Counted from the stretch's first letter, positions 1 through 8,864 are shown. The stretch is 64,000 bases of DNA from Alitabrizicola rongguiensis (GCF_021491355.1 NZ_JAKENF010000003.1:248001-312000), one strand, 5' to 3'. Translations and numbers: made by a program. Notes: generated by a model not told the origin, from the sequence alone.

Positions 1-396
1 GCGGCCCAGATCGCCCACCAGCTTTACCACGAAGAGCATCCCGACGATCACGGCCACCACCACGGCAATATCGAGCCGACCGACGAGCACAAGAAACTCG
101 CCGAGCGTCGCGTGCGTCTGGGCCTGCTTCTGGCCGAGATCGGCCGCAAGGCCGAGATCAACGTGACCGATGCCGAGATGACCCAGGCGGTTCTTGCCCA
201 GGCCCGCCAGTATCCGGGTCAGGAGCGCGCCTTCTTCGAATTCGTGCAGAAGAATCCGCAGATGCAGCAGCAACTGCGCGCGCCGATCTTCGAGGACAAG
301 GTCGTCGACCACATCGTCGAACAGGCCAAGGTTTCCGAAAAGAAGGCCAGCAAGGAAGATCTCCAGAAGGCTGTCGAGGCGCTGGACGAACTCTGA
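1..396 (+). CDS. tig: Trigger factor, C-terminal part (5' end outside window)
   Basis: The frame is open from base 1 and ends at 396, giving the last 131 residues of the ribosome-associated chaperone and prolyl isomerase trigger factor. The visible part is the helical C-terminal substrate-binding region: [16 protein letters not shown], then a helix-rich stretch to [24 protein letters not shown], which fits the usual C-terminus. A short His/Asp-rich segment ([13 protein letters not shown], about residues 9-21 of the visible part) interrupts the usual sequence. An intrinsic terminator follows directly. The N-terminal ribosome-binding and isomerase domains lie outside the window. Confidence 0.9.
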   Translation, partial: AAQIAHQLYHEEHPDDHGHHHGNIEPTDEHKKLAERRVRLGLLLAEIGRKAEINVTDAEMTQAVLAQARQYPGQERAFFEFVQKNPQMQQQLRAPIFEDKVVDHIVEQAKVSEKKASKEDLQKAVEALDEL

Positions 397-404
397 TCCT
401 GAAA

Positions 405-429
405 GGCCCGGCTCTGCGCCGGGCCTTTT
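405..429 (+). terminator. Intrinsic terminator after tig
   Basis: A perfect 8-bp GC stem (GGCCCGGC, paired with GCCGGGCC at 418-425) is followed by TTTT. It lies 8 bases past the tig stop codon and ends 31 bases before the chloride channel start. Confidence 0.8.
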
Positions 430-460
430 CGTTTCTGCCCTGAGCCTGTCGCGAGATCGC

Positions 461-1750
461 ATGACGGCCGCCGAGGATACCGATCCGCGGGATAACGACC
501 GACGTGGCCTTCTGGGCCTCGCGGTGCTTTCGGCCTTGGCGGGCATGGCCACCGGCCTTGTGGTGGCAGTCTTTCGCCTTGCGCTTTACCATGCCGAGAA
601 CCTGCGGGCCCGGTTGACCGGATCGGTCGGGCAGGACCTGGGCCCTCTGCCCGATATGCTGGTTGCGGGTGCGCTGATCGCGCTGGCGCTGTGGCTGGTG
701 CGGACCTTCTCCCCCCAAAGTGCGGGCAGCGGCATCCCCAATGTCGAAGCGACGATCGAAGGCGAGCTGCGGCCGGTCGGCATCCGCTTGCTGCTGGTGA
801 AGTTCACCGGCGGACTTTTCGCCATGTCGGGGGGCCTTGCGCTTGGTCGAGAAGGGCCGAGCGTCCAGATGGGATCGAGCCTTGCCCATCTGACCAGCCG
901 GCTGTTCCGGGTCGCCTGGGGCGATGAGCGCATCCTGATCGCCTCTTGTGCCGGGGCAGGGCTGGCGGCGGCATTCAACGCCCCGATCGCAGGCGCGGTC
1001 TTTGTGCTTGAAGAGCTCGTGCGCCGCTTCGAGACGCGCATCGCCGTCGCGGCCCTGATGGCCTCGGGCGGGGCGATCGCCGTGACCCGTGCGGTGCTTG
1101 GCGCTGCACCCGATCTGCCGACCGAAGCCGTTGTCCAGAACCTGCCGACCGTGCATCTGAGCTTCCTCGGGCTGGGCCTGATCGCGGGGCTGATGGCCGT
1201 GCTTTACAGCCGGATGCTGATCGCCACTGTCGACAGGGTCGAGCGTCTGTCCTGGTCGCCCGTGTTGCGGGGCATGATCGTCGGGTCCGGCGTCGGTCTG
1301 CTGACCTGGGCACTGCCAGGCCTGACCGGACCGGGGGATGCCCTGACCTTGCGGGCCCTCCATGCAATCGAGCCGCTGGAATGGTTGCCCTGGCTGATCG
1401 CCTTCCGGCTGCTATTCAGCGTGGCCTCCTATGCGGTCGGAACTCCAGGGGGCATTTTTGCGCCGCTTCTGGTCCTTGGGGCCGAACTCGGGCTTGTGGT
1501 CGGCCTGGGGATCGAGGCGGTGTTCCATCTTGGCTACGATCCGCGGGCCTATGCCGTGGCCGGGATGGCGGCGCTGTTTTCGGGCGTAGTGCGTGCGCCG
1601 CTGACCGGCATGATCATCGTGGTCGAGATGACGGCGTTGCCGCAACTGATGCTGCCGCTGATGCTCGCTTCGGCCGCGGCGATGGGCGTGGCGACGGCGG
1701 CAGGCGTGCCGCCCATCTACACCTCGCTGCGCGACCGACTGAAGATCTGA
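461..1750 (+). CDS. CLC-family chloride channel / H+-Cl- antiporter
   Basis: A 429-residue integral membrane protein of the voltage-gated chloride channel family. The selectivity-filter motifs are readable: GSGIPN near residues 89-94 and GREGPSVQ near 129-136, where Glu131 matches the gating glutamate of bacterial CLC exchangers. GTPGGIFAPLLVLGAELG and the FSGVVRAPLTG block also fit. About a dozen hydrophobic segments run from residue 16 to near the end, and no C-terminal CBS domains follow. I chose ATG 461 because the protein then starts just ahead of the first membrane helix; the frame is open upstream but reads through the tig terminator. Whether it is a channel or a proton-coupled exchanger cannot be told from the sequence. 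Confidence 0.88.
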   Translation: MTAAEDTDPRDNDRRGLLGLAVLSALAGMATGLVVAVFRLALYHAENLRARLTGSVGQDLGPLPDMLVAGALIALALWLVRTFSPQSAGSGIPNVEATIEGELRPVGIRLLLVKFTGGLFAMSGGLALGREGPSVQMGSSLAHLTSRLFRVAWGDERILIASCAGAGLAAAFNAPIAGAVFVLEELVRRFETRIAVAALMASGGAIAVTRAVLGAAPDLPTEAVVQNLPTVHLSFLGLGLIAGLMAVLYSRMLIATVDRVERLSWSPVLRGMIVGSGVGLLTWALPGLTGPGDALTLRALHAIEPLEWLPWLIAFRLLFSVASYAVGTPGGIFAPLLVLGAELGLVVGLGIEAVFHLGYDPRAYAVAGMAALFSGVVRAPLTGMIIVVEMTALPQLMLPLMLASAAAMGVATAAGVPPIYTSLRDRLKI

Positions 1751-1780
1751 CGCGACAGAAGGGTCCGAAAGTCGGCCATG

Positions 1781-1819
1781 CAAAAGGAAAGGGCCGCACC
1801 CGTTGCACCGGCGCGGCCC
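1781..1819 (-). terminator. Intrinsic terminator of rpsF-rpsR-rplI operon
   Basis: Read on the minus strand, a GGGCCGC...GCGGCCC stem is followed by TTTCCTTTT. It lies just beyond the rplI stop and close to the end of the convergent chloride channel gene. Confidence 0.6.
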
Positions 1820-1844
1820 CTGATCTTGGATCTGCCGTCGGGAA

Positions 1845-2417
1845 TCAGGCGTCTTCCGACGCGGCCCCGCCGATGTCGTCGAAGAGTTCGGCAATCTCGA
1901 ACTCGGCCGCAGCTTCGGCTTCGGCAGCGAGATCCTGGATCGATTTGCCCGAAGCCTGAAGTTCGGCTTCCTCGACCGAACGCGCGACGTTCAGCGAAAC
2001 CTTGACCGTGACTTCCGGGTGCAGGACCACGGTCACCGTGTGCAGGCCCAGATCCTTGATCGGACGGTCCAGCACCACCTGATTGCGGTGGACGGTGAAG
2101 CCCGATTCGGTTGCGGCTTCGGCGGCGTCACGGGTCGTGACCGAACCGTAAAGCGCGCCGGCATCCGAGGCCGAGCGGATGATGACGAAGGTCTGCCCGT
2201 CGAGTTTGGCGGCGACGGCTTCGGCTTCCTTCTTGGTCTCGAGGTTCTGGGCCTCAAGCTGGGCCTTCTTGGCTTCGAACGACTTGATGTTGGCGTCGTT
2301 CGCGCGCAGTGCCTTGCCTTGCGGCAGCAGGTAGTTGCGGGCGTAGCCGTCCTTGACGTTCACGACCTCGCCCATCTGGCCGAGCTTGGCCACGCGCTGG
2401 AGAAGAATGACTTGCAT
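1845..2417 (-). CDS. rplI: 50S ribosomal protein L9
   Basis: A 190-residue large-subunit protein that binds 23S rRNA. The N-terminal L9 signature is clear ([19 protein letters not shown], then [15 protein letters not shown]), followed by the long connecting helix (residues 45-75) and the C-terminal domain with [15 protein letters not shown]. It is about 40 residues longer than E. coli L9 (149), with an acidic Ala/Glu-rich tail ending [11 protein letters not shown]. It is the last gene of rpsF-rpsR-rplI, separated from rpsR by 12 bases, and a GGAGAGA sequence precedes the ATG. Confidence 0.96.
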   Translation of the reverse strand: MQVILLQRVAKLGQMGEVVNVKDGYARNYLLPQGKALRANDANIKSFEAKKAQLEAQNLETKKEAEAVAAKLDGQTFVIIRSASDAGALYGSVTTRDAAEAATESGFTVHRNQVVLDRPIKDLGLHTVTVVLHPEVTVKVSLNVARSVEEAELQASGKSIQDLAAEAEAAAEFEIAELFDDIGGAASEDA

Positions 2418-2429
2418 GGGTCTCTCTCC

Positions 2430-2657
2430 TTACTTCACAGCGTAGGGGAGCAGGGCGAGGAAGCGGGCGCGCTTGATGGCGCGGGCCAGTTCACGCTGCT
2501 TCTTGGCCGAGACGGCGGTGATGCGGGACGGAACGATCTTGCCGCGCTCGGAGATGTAGCGCTGCAGCAGACGCGTGTCCTTGTAGTCGATCGCCGGAGC
2601 GTTGTCGCCCGAGAACGGGCAGACCTTGCGGCGGCGGAAAAACGGTTTGTTCGCCAT
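2430..2657 (-). CDS. rpsR: 30S ribosomal protein S18
   Basis: A 75-residue basic protein of the small subunit platform, where it pairs with S6. It has the S18 landmarks [30 protein letters not shown] and the C-terminal [21 protein letters not shown]. Only 25 bases separate it from rpsF and 12 from rplI, so the three genes are almost certainly co-transcribed. Confidence 0.97.
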   Translation of the reverse strand: MANKPFFRRRKVCPFSGDNAPAIDYKDTRLLQRYISERGKIVPSRITAVSAKKQRELARAIKRARFLALLPYAVK

Positions 2658-2682
2658 GGTTTACTGTCCTTTCCTCACGCGA

Positions 2683-3135
2683 TCAACGACGACGGTCGGC
2701 GCCGAAGCCGCCGCGGTCGCCACCCCGGTCACCGCCGAAGCTCGGACGGTCGCCACGATCGCCGAAGCTGCGCTCGGGACGGTCGCCGCGCTCACCACGC
2801 TCGCCGCGCTCTTCGCGCTTCTGCATCTGGGCCGAGGGGCCTTCCTCGTGCTTGTCGACCTTGACGGTCAGCACGCGCATCACGTCGTCATGGAGGCGCA
2901 TCAGGCGCTCCATTTCCTGAACGGCGGCCGCGGGCGCGTCCGAACGCAGGAAGGCGTAATGACCCTTGCGGTTCTTGTTGATCTTGTAGGCCATCGTCTT
3001 GACGCCCCAGTACTCGTTCTCAACGACCTTGCCGCCGTTGTCCGCGAGGACGGTGGAGAAATGTTCGATAAGACCTTCGGCCTGCGCGTTGGACAGATCC
3101 TGACGCGAGATGAAGACATGCTCGTAAAGCGGCAT
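2683..3135 (-). CDS. rpsF: 30S ribosomal protein S6
   Basis: A 150-residue small-subunit protein that binds S18. The conserved core starts [15 protein letters not shown] and contains [30 protein letters not shown] 3135 gives the usual S6 N-terminus; the frame stays open upstream for 55 codons that look non-coding. After the core (about residue 105) comes a highly charged tail rich in Gly, Asp and Arg with [19 protein letters not shown]-type repeats, which probably interacts with RNA and is disordered. First gene of the ribosomal operon. Confidence 0.95.
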   Translation of the reverse strand: MPLYEHVFISRQDLSNAQAEGLIEHFSTVLADNGGKVVENEYWGVKTMAYKINKNRKGHYAFLRSDAPAAAVQEMERLMRLHDDVMRVLTVKVDKHEEGPSAQMQKREERGERGERGDRPERSFGDRGDRPSFGGDRGGDRGGFGADRRR

Positions 3136-3427
3136 GCGTACTCCGTATCTATCTAGGCGCATTTCATAGGACGGGGGTGGACCTTCCGCTGGTCCCGTCC
3201 ACGAGGGTATGCGCCGGTCAGCATTGCTCCGGCGGAAGGATGCGGCCTTATACACGGGCACGCGGGGGATGCAAGCGGCGGCGGCAACGCGCCGGACCAA
3301 AGGCCTTCGAAGACCTTTGGCAAATTTCTGCGAAGAAATTTGCGCGTCGCGCCAGGTGCTCGGCGGCGTTGCGAAGGACCGGACGGCGCGCTAAGCGGGG
3401 AGGCGACAGATCGAGGGAGGGCCAGAG
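3136..3427. other. Divergent intergenic region rpsF / fabD
   Basis: About 290 bases between divergent genes. It must hold promoters for both operons, but I could not pick convincing -35/-10 pairs. It contains one copy of a double-hairpin repeat (3297-3342). No small ORF or RNA gene stands out. Confidence 0.5.
3297..3342. repeat. Double-hairpin intergenic repeat, copy 1
   Basis: Two adjacent near-palindromes: 3297-3320 (CCAAAGGCCTTCGAAG, then its mirror) and 3321-3342 (CAAATTTCTGCGAAGAAATT plus two bases), followed by CGCGTCGCGCCAG. A closely similar element with the same order and spacing lies at 11172-11217. Intergenic palindromes of this style are, as far as I recall, scattered through Rhodobacterales genomes; a genome count would settle it. 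Confidence 0.75.
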
Positions 3428-4360
3428 ATGAGCCGCGCATTCGTTTTCCCGGGGCAGGGCGCCCAGACCATCGGCATGGGCCGCGCGCTGGCCGAGGCCT
3501 ATCCGGCCGCGAAGGCCGTGTTCGACGAGGTTGATGCCGCGCTTGGCGAGAAGCTTTCGGCGCTGATCTGGGAAGGAGATGCCGAGACGCTGACGCTGAC
3601 GCAGAACGCCCAGCCCGCGCTGATGGCGACCTCGATCGCCGCGCTGCGGGCGCTGGAGGCCGAAGGGGTCGGCGTGACGTCGGCAGCCTTCGTCGCGGGC
3701 CACTCGCTTGGGGAGTATTCGGCGCTCTGTGCGGCCGGGTCGCTGACGTTGGCCGATACCGCGCGACTTCTGCGCCTCAGGGGGCAAGCCATGCAGGCGG
3801 CGGTGCCGGTGGGCGTCGGTGCGATGGCGGCACTGCTCGGCCTCGATTTCGCCGCCGCCGCCGAAGTGGCGGCCGAGGCGGCGCAGGGCGAGGTCTGTCA
3901 GGCCGCCAATGACAACGACCCGGCGCAGGTCGTGGTCTCGGGGCACAAGGGGGCCATCGAGCGGGCGGTCGAGATCGCCAAGGCAAAGGGCGCCAAGCGC
4001 GCGCTCTTGCTGCCGGTCTCCGCCCCCTTCCATTGCGCGCTGATGCAGCCGGCAGCCGAGGCAATGGCGGCGGCGCTCGCGGGCGTCACGATCAAGGCGC
4101 CGGTCGTGCCGGTCGTGGCGAACGTGCGGGCCGAGGCGGTGAGCGATCCGGAAGCGATCCGCAAGCTTCTGGTCGAGCAGGTGACCGGCTCGGTCCGCTG
4201 GCGGGAATCGGTCCTGTGGATGGAAGCGCAGGGCGTGACGGAGGCCTGGGAAATCGGCGCCGGCAAGGCGCTGTCGGGCATGGTGAAACGCATCGCGCCG
4301 GGTATTGCCACGCGGGCGGTCGGCACGCCGGACGACGTCAAGGCGGCGGTGGCCGGATAG
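3428..4360 (+). CDS. fabD: Malonyl-CoA:ACP transacylase
   Basis: A 310-residue cytoplasmic enzyme that loads malonyl groups from CoA onto acyl carrier protein, the entry step to fatty-acid elongation. It begins RAFVFPGQGAQTIGMG, carries the nucleophile motif GHSLGEYSAL (Ser93) and the catalytic histidine block VSAPFHCALM (His202). Length and motif order are normal for FabD. It heads the fab cluster fabD-fabG-acpP-(GNAT)-fabF, and GGAGGG sits 8 bases before the ATG. Confidence 0.96.
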   Translation: MSRAFVFPGQGAQTIGMGRALAEAYPAAKAVFDEVDAALGEKLSALIWEGDAETLTLTQNAQPALMATSIAALRALEAEGVGVTSAAFVAGHSLGEYSALCAAGSLTLADTARLLRLRGQAMQAAVPVGVGAMAALLGLDFAAAAEVAAEAAQGEVCQAANDNDPAQVVVSGHKGAIERAVEIAKAKGAKRALLLPVSAPFHCALMQPAAEAMAAALAGVTIKAPVVPVVANVRAEAVSDPEAIRKLLVEQVTGSVRWRESVLWMEAQGVTEAWEIGAGKALSGMVKRIAPGIATRAVGTPDDVKAAVAG

Positions 4361-4428
4361 GGGGGCTTTCCGCCCCCTCTGGGCCTTTCGGCCCATTCAC
4401 CCCCGAGGATATTTGAGAACAGAAGAAG
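4361..4428. repeat. fabD-fabG hairpins plus short repeat
   Basis: Two small GC hairpins (GGGGGC-TTTCC-GCCCCC and GGGCC-TTTC-GGCCC) are followed at 4400-4428 by CCCCCGAGGATATTTGAGAA and CAGAAGAAG. A related run with the same GGATATTT core and GAAGAAG tail occurs at 11261-11294, before the GTA portal gene. Both copies lie upstream of a gene start, which suggests a family of short intergenic repeats. Confidence 0.55.
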
Positions 4429-4471
4429 CAGTGCAGTCGCGAGGCTCCACTACCAGATCGAGGGAACCGAC

Positions 4472-5209
4472 ATGTTCGACCTGACAGGGAAATCGGCGCT
4501 GATCACCGGCGCTTCGGGGGGGATCGGGGGCGCGATCGCGCGGGCCCTGCACGGCGCGGGAGCGACGGTGGCTCTTTCGGGGACGCGGGTCGCGCCGCTC
4601 GAGGAACTTGCGGCGGAACTGGGCGGCCGCGCTCATGTGATCGCCTGCAACCTCTCGGTCGCCGAGGAGGTCGAGGTGCTGCCGAAGAAGGCGGCGGAGG
4701 CGATGGGCGCTGTCGATATCCTGGTCAATAACGCCGGGATCACCCGCGACAACCTGTTCATGCGGATGTCGGATGAGGAATGGCAGCAGGTCATCGACGT
4801 GAACCTGACCTCGACCTTCCGGCTGTGCCGGGGCGTGCTGCGTGGCATGATGAAGGCGCGGTGGGGACGGATCGTCAACATCTCTTCGGTCGTGGGGGCG
4901 ACGGGCAATCCGGGGCAGGGGAACTATGCCGCCTCGAAGGCCGGGATGGTCGGGATGTCGAAGAGCCTCGCCGCCGAGGTGGCGAGCCGGAACATCACGG
5001 TGAACTGCGTGGCGCCGGGCTTCATCACCACCGCGATGACCGACAAGCTGAACGACGAGCAGAAGGCCCGAATCCTCACGCAGGTGCCGGCCGGCCGGAT
5101 GGGCGAGGCCGACGAGATCGGCGCGGCGGTGCTCTATCTGGCAAGCCCCGAGGCAGGCTATGTGACCGGTGCCGTGCTGCATGTGAACGGCGGAATGGCA
5201 ATGATCTGA
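4472..5209 (+). CDS. fabG: 3-oxoacyl-ACP reductase
   Basis: A 245-residue short-chain dehydrogenase that reduces 3-oxoacyl-ACP with NADPH in each elongation cycle. The Rossmann motif GASGGIGG is at about residues 13-20, NNAGITRD near 87, and the catalytic set is Ser139 (NISSVVG), Tyr152 and Lys156 (YAASK). The sequence ends in GYVTGAVLHVNGGMAMI, as FabG proteins do. It lies between fabD and acpP on the same strand, which separates it from the many other short-chain dehydrogenases. Confidence 0.96.
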   Translation: MFDLTGKSALITGASGGIGGAIARALHGAGATVALSGTRVAPLEELAAELGGRAHVIACNLSVAEEVEVLPKKAAEAMGAVDILVNNAGITRDNLFMRMSDEEWQQVIDVNLTSTFRLCRGVLRGMMKARWGRIVNISSVVGATGNPGQGNYAASKAGMVGMSKSLAAEVASRNITVNCVAPGFITTAMTDKLNDEQKARILTQVPAGRMGEADEIGAAVLYLASPEAGYVTGAVLHVNGGMAMI

Positions 5210-5237
5210 GCGCCGGCCGCGCGCCGCCGGAAAGGGT

Positions 5238-5266
5238 TTGCCTTGACGATGGGGCCTTGCTATAGG
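5238..5266 (+). promoter_or_regulatory. acpP: Possible acpP promoter
   Basis: TTGCCT (5238-5243), a 17-base spacer and TATAGG (5261-5266) lie about 120 bases before acpP. The spacing is right but both hexamers are imperfect. A dedicated acpP promoter would fit the high demand for carrier protein. Confidence 0.3.
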
Positions 5267-5387
5267 CGCGCAGGACGGGCCAGAGTGGCGGAAGCGCTTT
5301 GGGCCTCCCACTGGTTCGGCTATGCGCTGGCCCGAGGGACAGAAACGGATATTGCGGGGGCACCCCGCTGCTTTGAGAGGAACTGAC

Positions 5388-5621
5388 ATGAGCGACATCG
5401 CGGATCGCGTGAAGAAGATCGTCGTGGAGCATCTGGGCGTGGAAGCGGACAAGGTGACCGAGAACGCCTCGTTCATCGACGATCTGGGCGCGGACAGCCT
5501 CGACACGGTCGAGCTGGTGATGGCGTTCGAGGAAGAGTTCGGAATCGAGATCCCGGATGACGCCGCCGAGACCATCCAGACCTTCGGCGATGCGGTGAAG
5601 TTCATCACCAAAGCCTCCTGA
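5388..5621 (+). CDS. acpP: Acyl carrier protein
   Basis: A 77-residue acidic protein that carries the growing acyl chain on a phosphopantetheine arm attached to Ser37 in the [19 protein letters not shown] motif. It begins [19 protein letters not shown] and ends [13 protein letters not shown], matching ACPs throughout. The start at 5388 follows GAGAGGAACTGAC, a good ribosome site. An intrinsic terminator follows at 5647-5678. Confidence 0.97.
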   Translation: MSDIADRVKKIVVEHLGVEADKVTENASFIDDLGADSLDTVELVMAFEEEFGIEIPDDAAETIQTFGDAVKFITKAS

Positions 5622-5646
5622 TTGCAGCCGGCATGACGCCGTCCGC

Positions 5647-5678
5647 AGCGCCTCCCGCAACCCGGGGGGCGCTGTTTT
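5647..5678 (+). terminator. Intrinsic terminator after acpP
   Basis: AGCGCCTCCCG pairs with CGGGGGGCGCT (one G-T pair), followed by GTTTT. It begins 25 bases after the acpP stop. Its T-tract overlaps the TTG proposed as start of the next gene. Confidence 0.7.
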
Positions 5679-6237
5679 GATTCCGGGGTCAGTTGGTGGC
5701 GACATTCCCGAACTCCTGACGCCACGTCTGCGGTTGCGCGGCATGTGGCCGGCCGATTTCCCCAGCTTTGCCGCGCTCTGGTTGGACCCGGAGGTGACCG
5801 CGCGGGTCGGGGTGCCGGCGCGGGACGAGGCCGAATCCTGGGGGTCCTTCCTGCGCAATGCTGGGTCCTGGGTGCTGCTAGGCTACGGGCAATGGGCGAT
5901 CTGCGATCGGACCAGCGGTGAGTTTCTGGGGCACACCGGCATTTTCCGGGCAATGCGCGGGCATGGGGCGGATTTTGATGGCGCTCCCGAGGCGGGCTGG
6001 GTGCTGGCCCGGGCGGCGCAGGGACGGGGGATCGGCACCGAGGCGGTAAGGGCGATGCTGGCCTGGGTTGACGCCTCTGACCATGCCGGGGCGCTGGTGG
6101 CGCAGATCGATCACGGCAATGCCGCCTCGCTGGCGCTGGCGGCGCGGATGGGGTTCCGGCGGATGCGCGATGTGGCCGGCGGGGAGCGGGGACTTGCCCT
6201 GCTGCGCCGCCCGGGGCCGCAAGAGCCGCCTGGCTGA
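5677..6237 (+). CDS. GNAT-family N-acetyltransferase (RimJ/RimL-like)
   Basis: Up to 186 residues. It has the opening of RimJ/RimL-type acetyltransferases (LLTPRLRLRGM), the acetyl-CoA loop in ARAAQGRGIGTEAVRAML (about residues 111-128) and the conserved NAASLALAARMGFRR block. The acceptor substrate is unknown; family members acetylate ribosomal-protein N-termini, small amines or antibiotics. The only start that keeps the conserved LTPRLRLR strand is TTG 5677, which falls in the T-tract of the acpP terminator; the first ATG is at 5743. It sits between acpP and fabF but need not act in lipid synthesis. Confidence 0.75.
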   Translation: MIPGSVGGDIPELLTPRLRLRGMWPADFPSFAALWLDPEVTARVGVPARDEAESWGSFLRNAGSWVLLGYGQWAICDRTSGEFLGHTGIFRAMRGHGADFDGAPEAGWVLARAAQGRGIGTEAVRAMLAWVDASDHAGALVAQIDHGNAASLALAARMGFRRMRDVAGGERGLALLRRPGPQEPPG

Positions 6238-6301
6238 GTTGCGCGGCGCGACAGGCCCGTGTATCACCGCCCGAACATGCAAAAAGGCAGGAGGGCGCCG
6301 G

Positions 6302-7564
6302 ATGCGTCGGGTCGTTGTCACCGGACTGGGAATGGTCACGCCGCTCGCGTGCGGGGTGGAGGAAACCTGGTCGCGACTGATCGCGGGGAAATCCGGCGCG
6401 GGCAAGATCACGCGCTTCGACACGTCGAATGTCGTGACCCAATATGCCTGCGAGATCCCCTTCGGTGACGGGACGGACGGCACCTTCAACGCGGACGACT
6501 GGATGGAGCCGAAGGACCGGCGCAAGGTGGATGACTTCATCCTGTACGGGATGGCGGCGGCGGTCCAGGCGGTGAAGGATTCCGGCTGGAAGCCGCAGAC
6601 CGAGGAAGATCGCTGCCGGACCGGCGTTATGATCGGGTCGGGGATCGGCGGGCTCTCGTCAATTGCGGAGACCGCGGTGCTGATCAAGGAGAAGGGGCCG
6701 AAGCGCGTGTCGCCCTTCTTCATTCCGGGTGCGCTGATCAACCTGATTTCGGGGCAGGTCTCGATCCGCTTCGGCTTCAAGGGGCCGAACCACGCGGTCG
6801 TCACCGCCTGCTCGACGGGCGCGCATGCCATCGGCGACGCGGCACGGCTGATCCAGTGGGGCGATGCCGATGTGATGCTGGCGGGGGGAGCCGAGGCGCC
6901 GATCAGCGAGATCGGGATCGCCGGGTTCAACGCCTGCAAGGCGCTGTCGACCAAGCGGCCCGACGAGCCGGAAAAGGCGAGCCGCCCTTATGACGCGGAT
7001 CGCGACGGCTTCGTCATGGGCGAGGGCGCCGGCGTGGTGGTTCTGGAGGAATACGAGCACGCCAAGGCGCGCGGCGCCAAGATCTATGCCGAGGTGCTGG
7101 GCTATGGCCTGTCGGGCGATGCCTATCACATCACCGCGCCGTCCGAGGATGGCGATGGCGGCTACCGATCGATGCAGATGGCGCTGAAACGGGCGGGGCT
7201 GGAGCCTTCGGCGATCGACTACATCAACGCGCATGGCACCTCGACCATGGCCGACACGATCGAACTGGGCGCGGTCGAGCGGCTGATGGGCGATGCGGCG
7301 GCGAAAGCGACGATGAGTTCGACGAAGTCGTCGATCGGGCACCTGCTGGGCGCGGCGGGCGCGGTCGAGGCGATCTTCTGCGTGCTGGCGATCCGCGACC
7401 AGATCGCGCCGCCGACGATCAACCTCGACAATCCGGCGGTGGAGCCGAAGCTTGACCTTGCGCCGAACAAGGCGGTGAAGCGCAAGATCGACGTGGCGCT
7501 GTCGAACTCCTTCGGGTTCGGCGGCACCAATGCCTCGCTGGTGCTGGGCAAGGTCAAGGGCTGA
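6302..7564 (+). CDS. fabF: 3-oxoacyl-ACP synthase II
   Basis: A 420-residue condensing enzyme that extends acyl-ACP by two carbons from malonyl-ACP. It begins MRRVVVTGLGMVTPLACG, carries the catalytic cysteine at residue 170 in TACSTGAHAIGDA, and the two histidines in NAHGTST and [12 protein letters not shown]. It ends with the FGFGGTNASLVL block. ATG 6302 follows GGCAGGAGGGCGCCGG, a strong ribosome site. Its stop codon shares a base with the mltG start (TGATG), so translation of the two is likely coupled. Confidence 0.96.
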   Translation: MRRVVVTGLGMVTPLACGVEETWSRLIAGKSGAGKITRFDTSNVVTQYACEIPFGDGTDGTFNADDWMEPKDRRKVDDFILYGMAAAVQAVKDSGWKPQTEEDRCRTGVMIGSGIGGLSSIAETAVLIKEKGPKRVSPFFIPGALINLISGQVSIRFGFKGPNHAVVTACSTGAHAIGDAARLIQWGDADVMLAGGAEAPISEIGIAGFNACKALSTKRPDEPEKASRPYDADRDGFVMGEGAGVVVLEEYEHAKARGAKIYAEVLGYGLSGDAYHITAPSEDGDGGYRSMQMALKRAGLEPSAIDYINAHGTSTMADTIELGAVERLMGDAAAKATMSSTKSSIGHLLGAAGAVEAIFCVLAIRDQIAPPTINLDNPAVEPKLDLAPNKAVKRKIDVALSNSFGFGGTNASLVLGKVKG

Positions 7565-8745
7565 TGTGGCGCTCGCTCGCCTCGAATTCGCTGACGCTGA
7601 TCCTGGTGGTGCTGGTCTTTGCGGCCGGCATCCTTGCCTGGGGACGGCAGCAGTTCACCGGGCCGGGGCCGCTTGCCGAGGCGGTCTGCGTGCGGGTGGA
7701 CAAGGGGGCGACGCTGGCGGTTGTGAGCCGCCAGCTTGAGACGCAAGGTGCCATCAGCGATGCACGAATCTTCCGGATCGGGGCGGATTATGCGGACCGG
7801 GCGGCGAAGCTGAAATTCGGAAGCTATTTGGTGCCGGCAGGGGCCTCGATGGCAGAGATCCTTGCGGTTCTGACCGAAGGCGGTCAGTCTACTTGCGGGC
7901 AAGAGGTGAACTTCCGGATCGGTGTCACCGGTACCGATATCGTGCTGCGCGAGCTGGACCCTGCGACGAATGCCTTTGTCGAAGTGGTAAAGTTCGACCC
8001 GGCCACGGGGCAGGCTCCTGCAGAATACAAGGCGGCGCTGGAAGATACCGACATGCGCTGGCGGGTCACGCTGGCCGAGGGGGTGACCAGCTGGCAGGTC
8101 GTTGACAGCCTGAAGCGGGCGGCGTTCCTGTCGGGTGAGGTCAAGACCATTCCGCCCGAAGGGAGCCTGTCTCCGGATAGCTACGAGGTGACCAAGGGCG
8201 AGGACCGCAATGTTCTGATCGGCGAGATGCAGGCCCAGCAGGCGCAGATCCTCGCCGATCTCTGGGCGGCGCGGGCAGAGGGTCTGCCCTACAAGACGCC
8301 GGAAGAGGCGCTGGTCATGGCCTCGATCGTCGAGAAGGAAACCGGGGTTGCCGAAGAGCGGGCCAGGGTGGCGAGCGTGTTCCTGAACCGCCTGCGCGAC
8401 GGCATGCGGCTGCAGACCGACCCGACCGTGATCTACGGGATCACCAAGGGACAGGGAAGCCTTGGGCGAGGGCTGCGGCAGAGTGAGCTTCGCCGCTCAA
8501 CGCCTTACAACACTTATGTAATTGACGGTCTGCCCCCGACGCCGATTGCCAATCCCGGGACCGACTCGATCAAGGCGGCGCTGAACCCGGAGACGACGGA
8601 CTATCTCTATTTCGTTGCGGACGGCACGGGCGGGCATGTCTTTGCCGCGACACTGGCCGAGCACAATACCAACGTCACCAAGTGGCGGGCCATCGAGGCG
8701 CAGCAGCAAGAGCAACAGGACCAGCAGCAGACCACGCAGCCCTGA
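7564..8745 (+). CDS. mltG: Endolytic murein transglycosylase MltG
   Basis: A 393-residue inner-membrane enzyme that cuts nascent glycan strands and so ends peptidoglycan polymerisation. One N-terminal membrane segment (about residues 10-24, LTLILVVLVFAAGIL) is followed by a periplasmic domain with the YceG hallmarks ASIVEKETGVAEERARVASV (catalytic Glu near 257), LQTDPTVIYGI and STPYNTYVIDGLPPTPIANPG. The C-terminus is Gln-rich. The 1-base overlap with fabF fits the common fabF-mltG pairing in alphaproteobacteria. Confidence 0.94.
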   Translation: MWRSLASNSLTLILVVLVFAAGILAWGRQQFTGPGPLAEAVCVRVDKGATLAVVSRQLETQGAISDARIFRIGADYADRAAKLKFGSYLVPAGASMAEILAVLTEGGQSTCGQEVNFRIGVTGTDIVLRELDPATNAFVEVVKFDPATGQAPAEYKAALEDTDMRWRVTLAEGVTSWQVVDSLKRAAFLSGEVKTIPPEGSLSPDSYEVTKGEDRNVLIGEMQAQQAQILADLWAARAEGLPYKTPEEALVMASIVEKETGVAEERARVASVFLNRLRDGMRLQTDPTVIYGITKGQGSLGRGLRQSELRRSTPYNTYVIDGLPPTPIANPGTDSIKAALNPETTDYLYFVADGTGGHVFAATLAEHNTNVTKWRAIEAQQQEQQDQQQTTQP

Positions 8746-8864
8746 GCAGGGCTGGGCGCGAGCCTATTTGGCCCTAGAGTAAGGCGCTGTCGGCTGGGAA
8801 AAGGTTGGGCGCAGGCGCGGTGACCCTTTCGCGAGCCGCAGTCAGGCATGGGGGAGGACTGTCG

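Noticed and set aside
4397-6442. Open frame of 681 codons on the minus strand across fabG, acpP and fabF
   Set aside because: It lies opposite well-supported genes, has Arg/Pro/His-rich low-complexity translation and no family resemblance. Long antisense frames are expected at this GC content.
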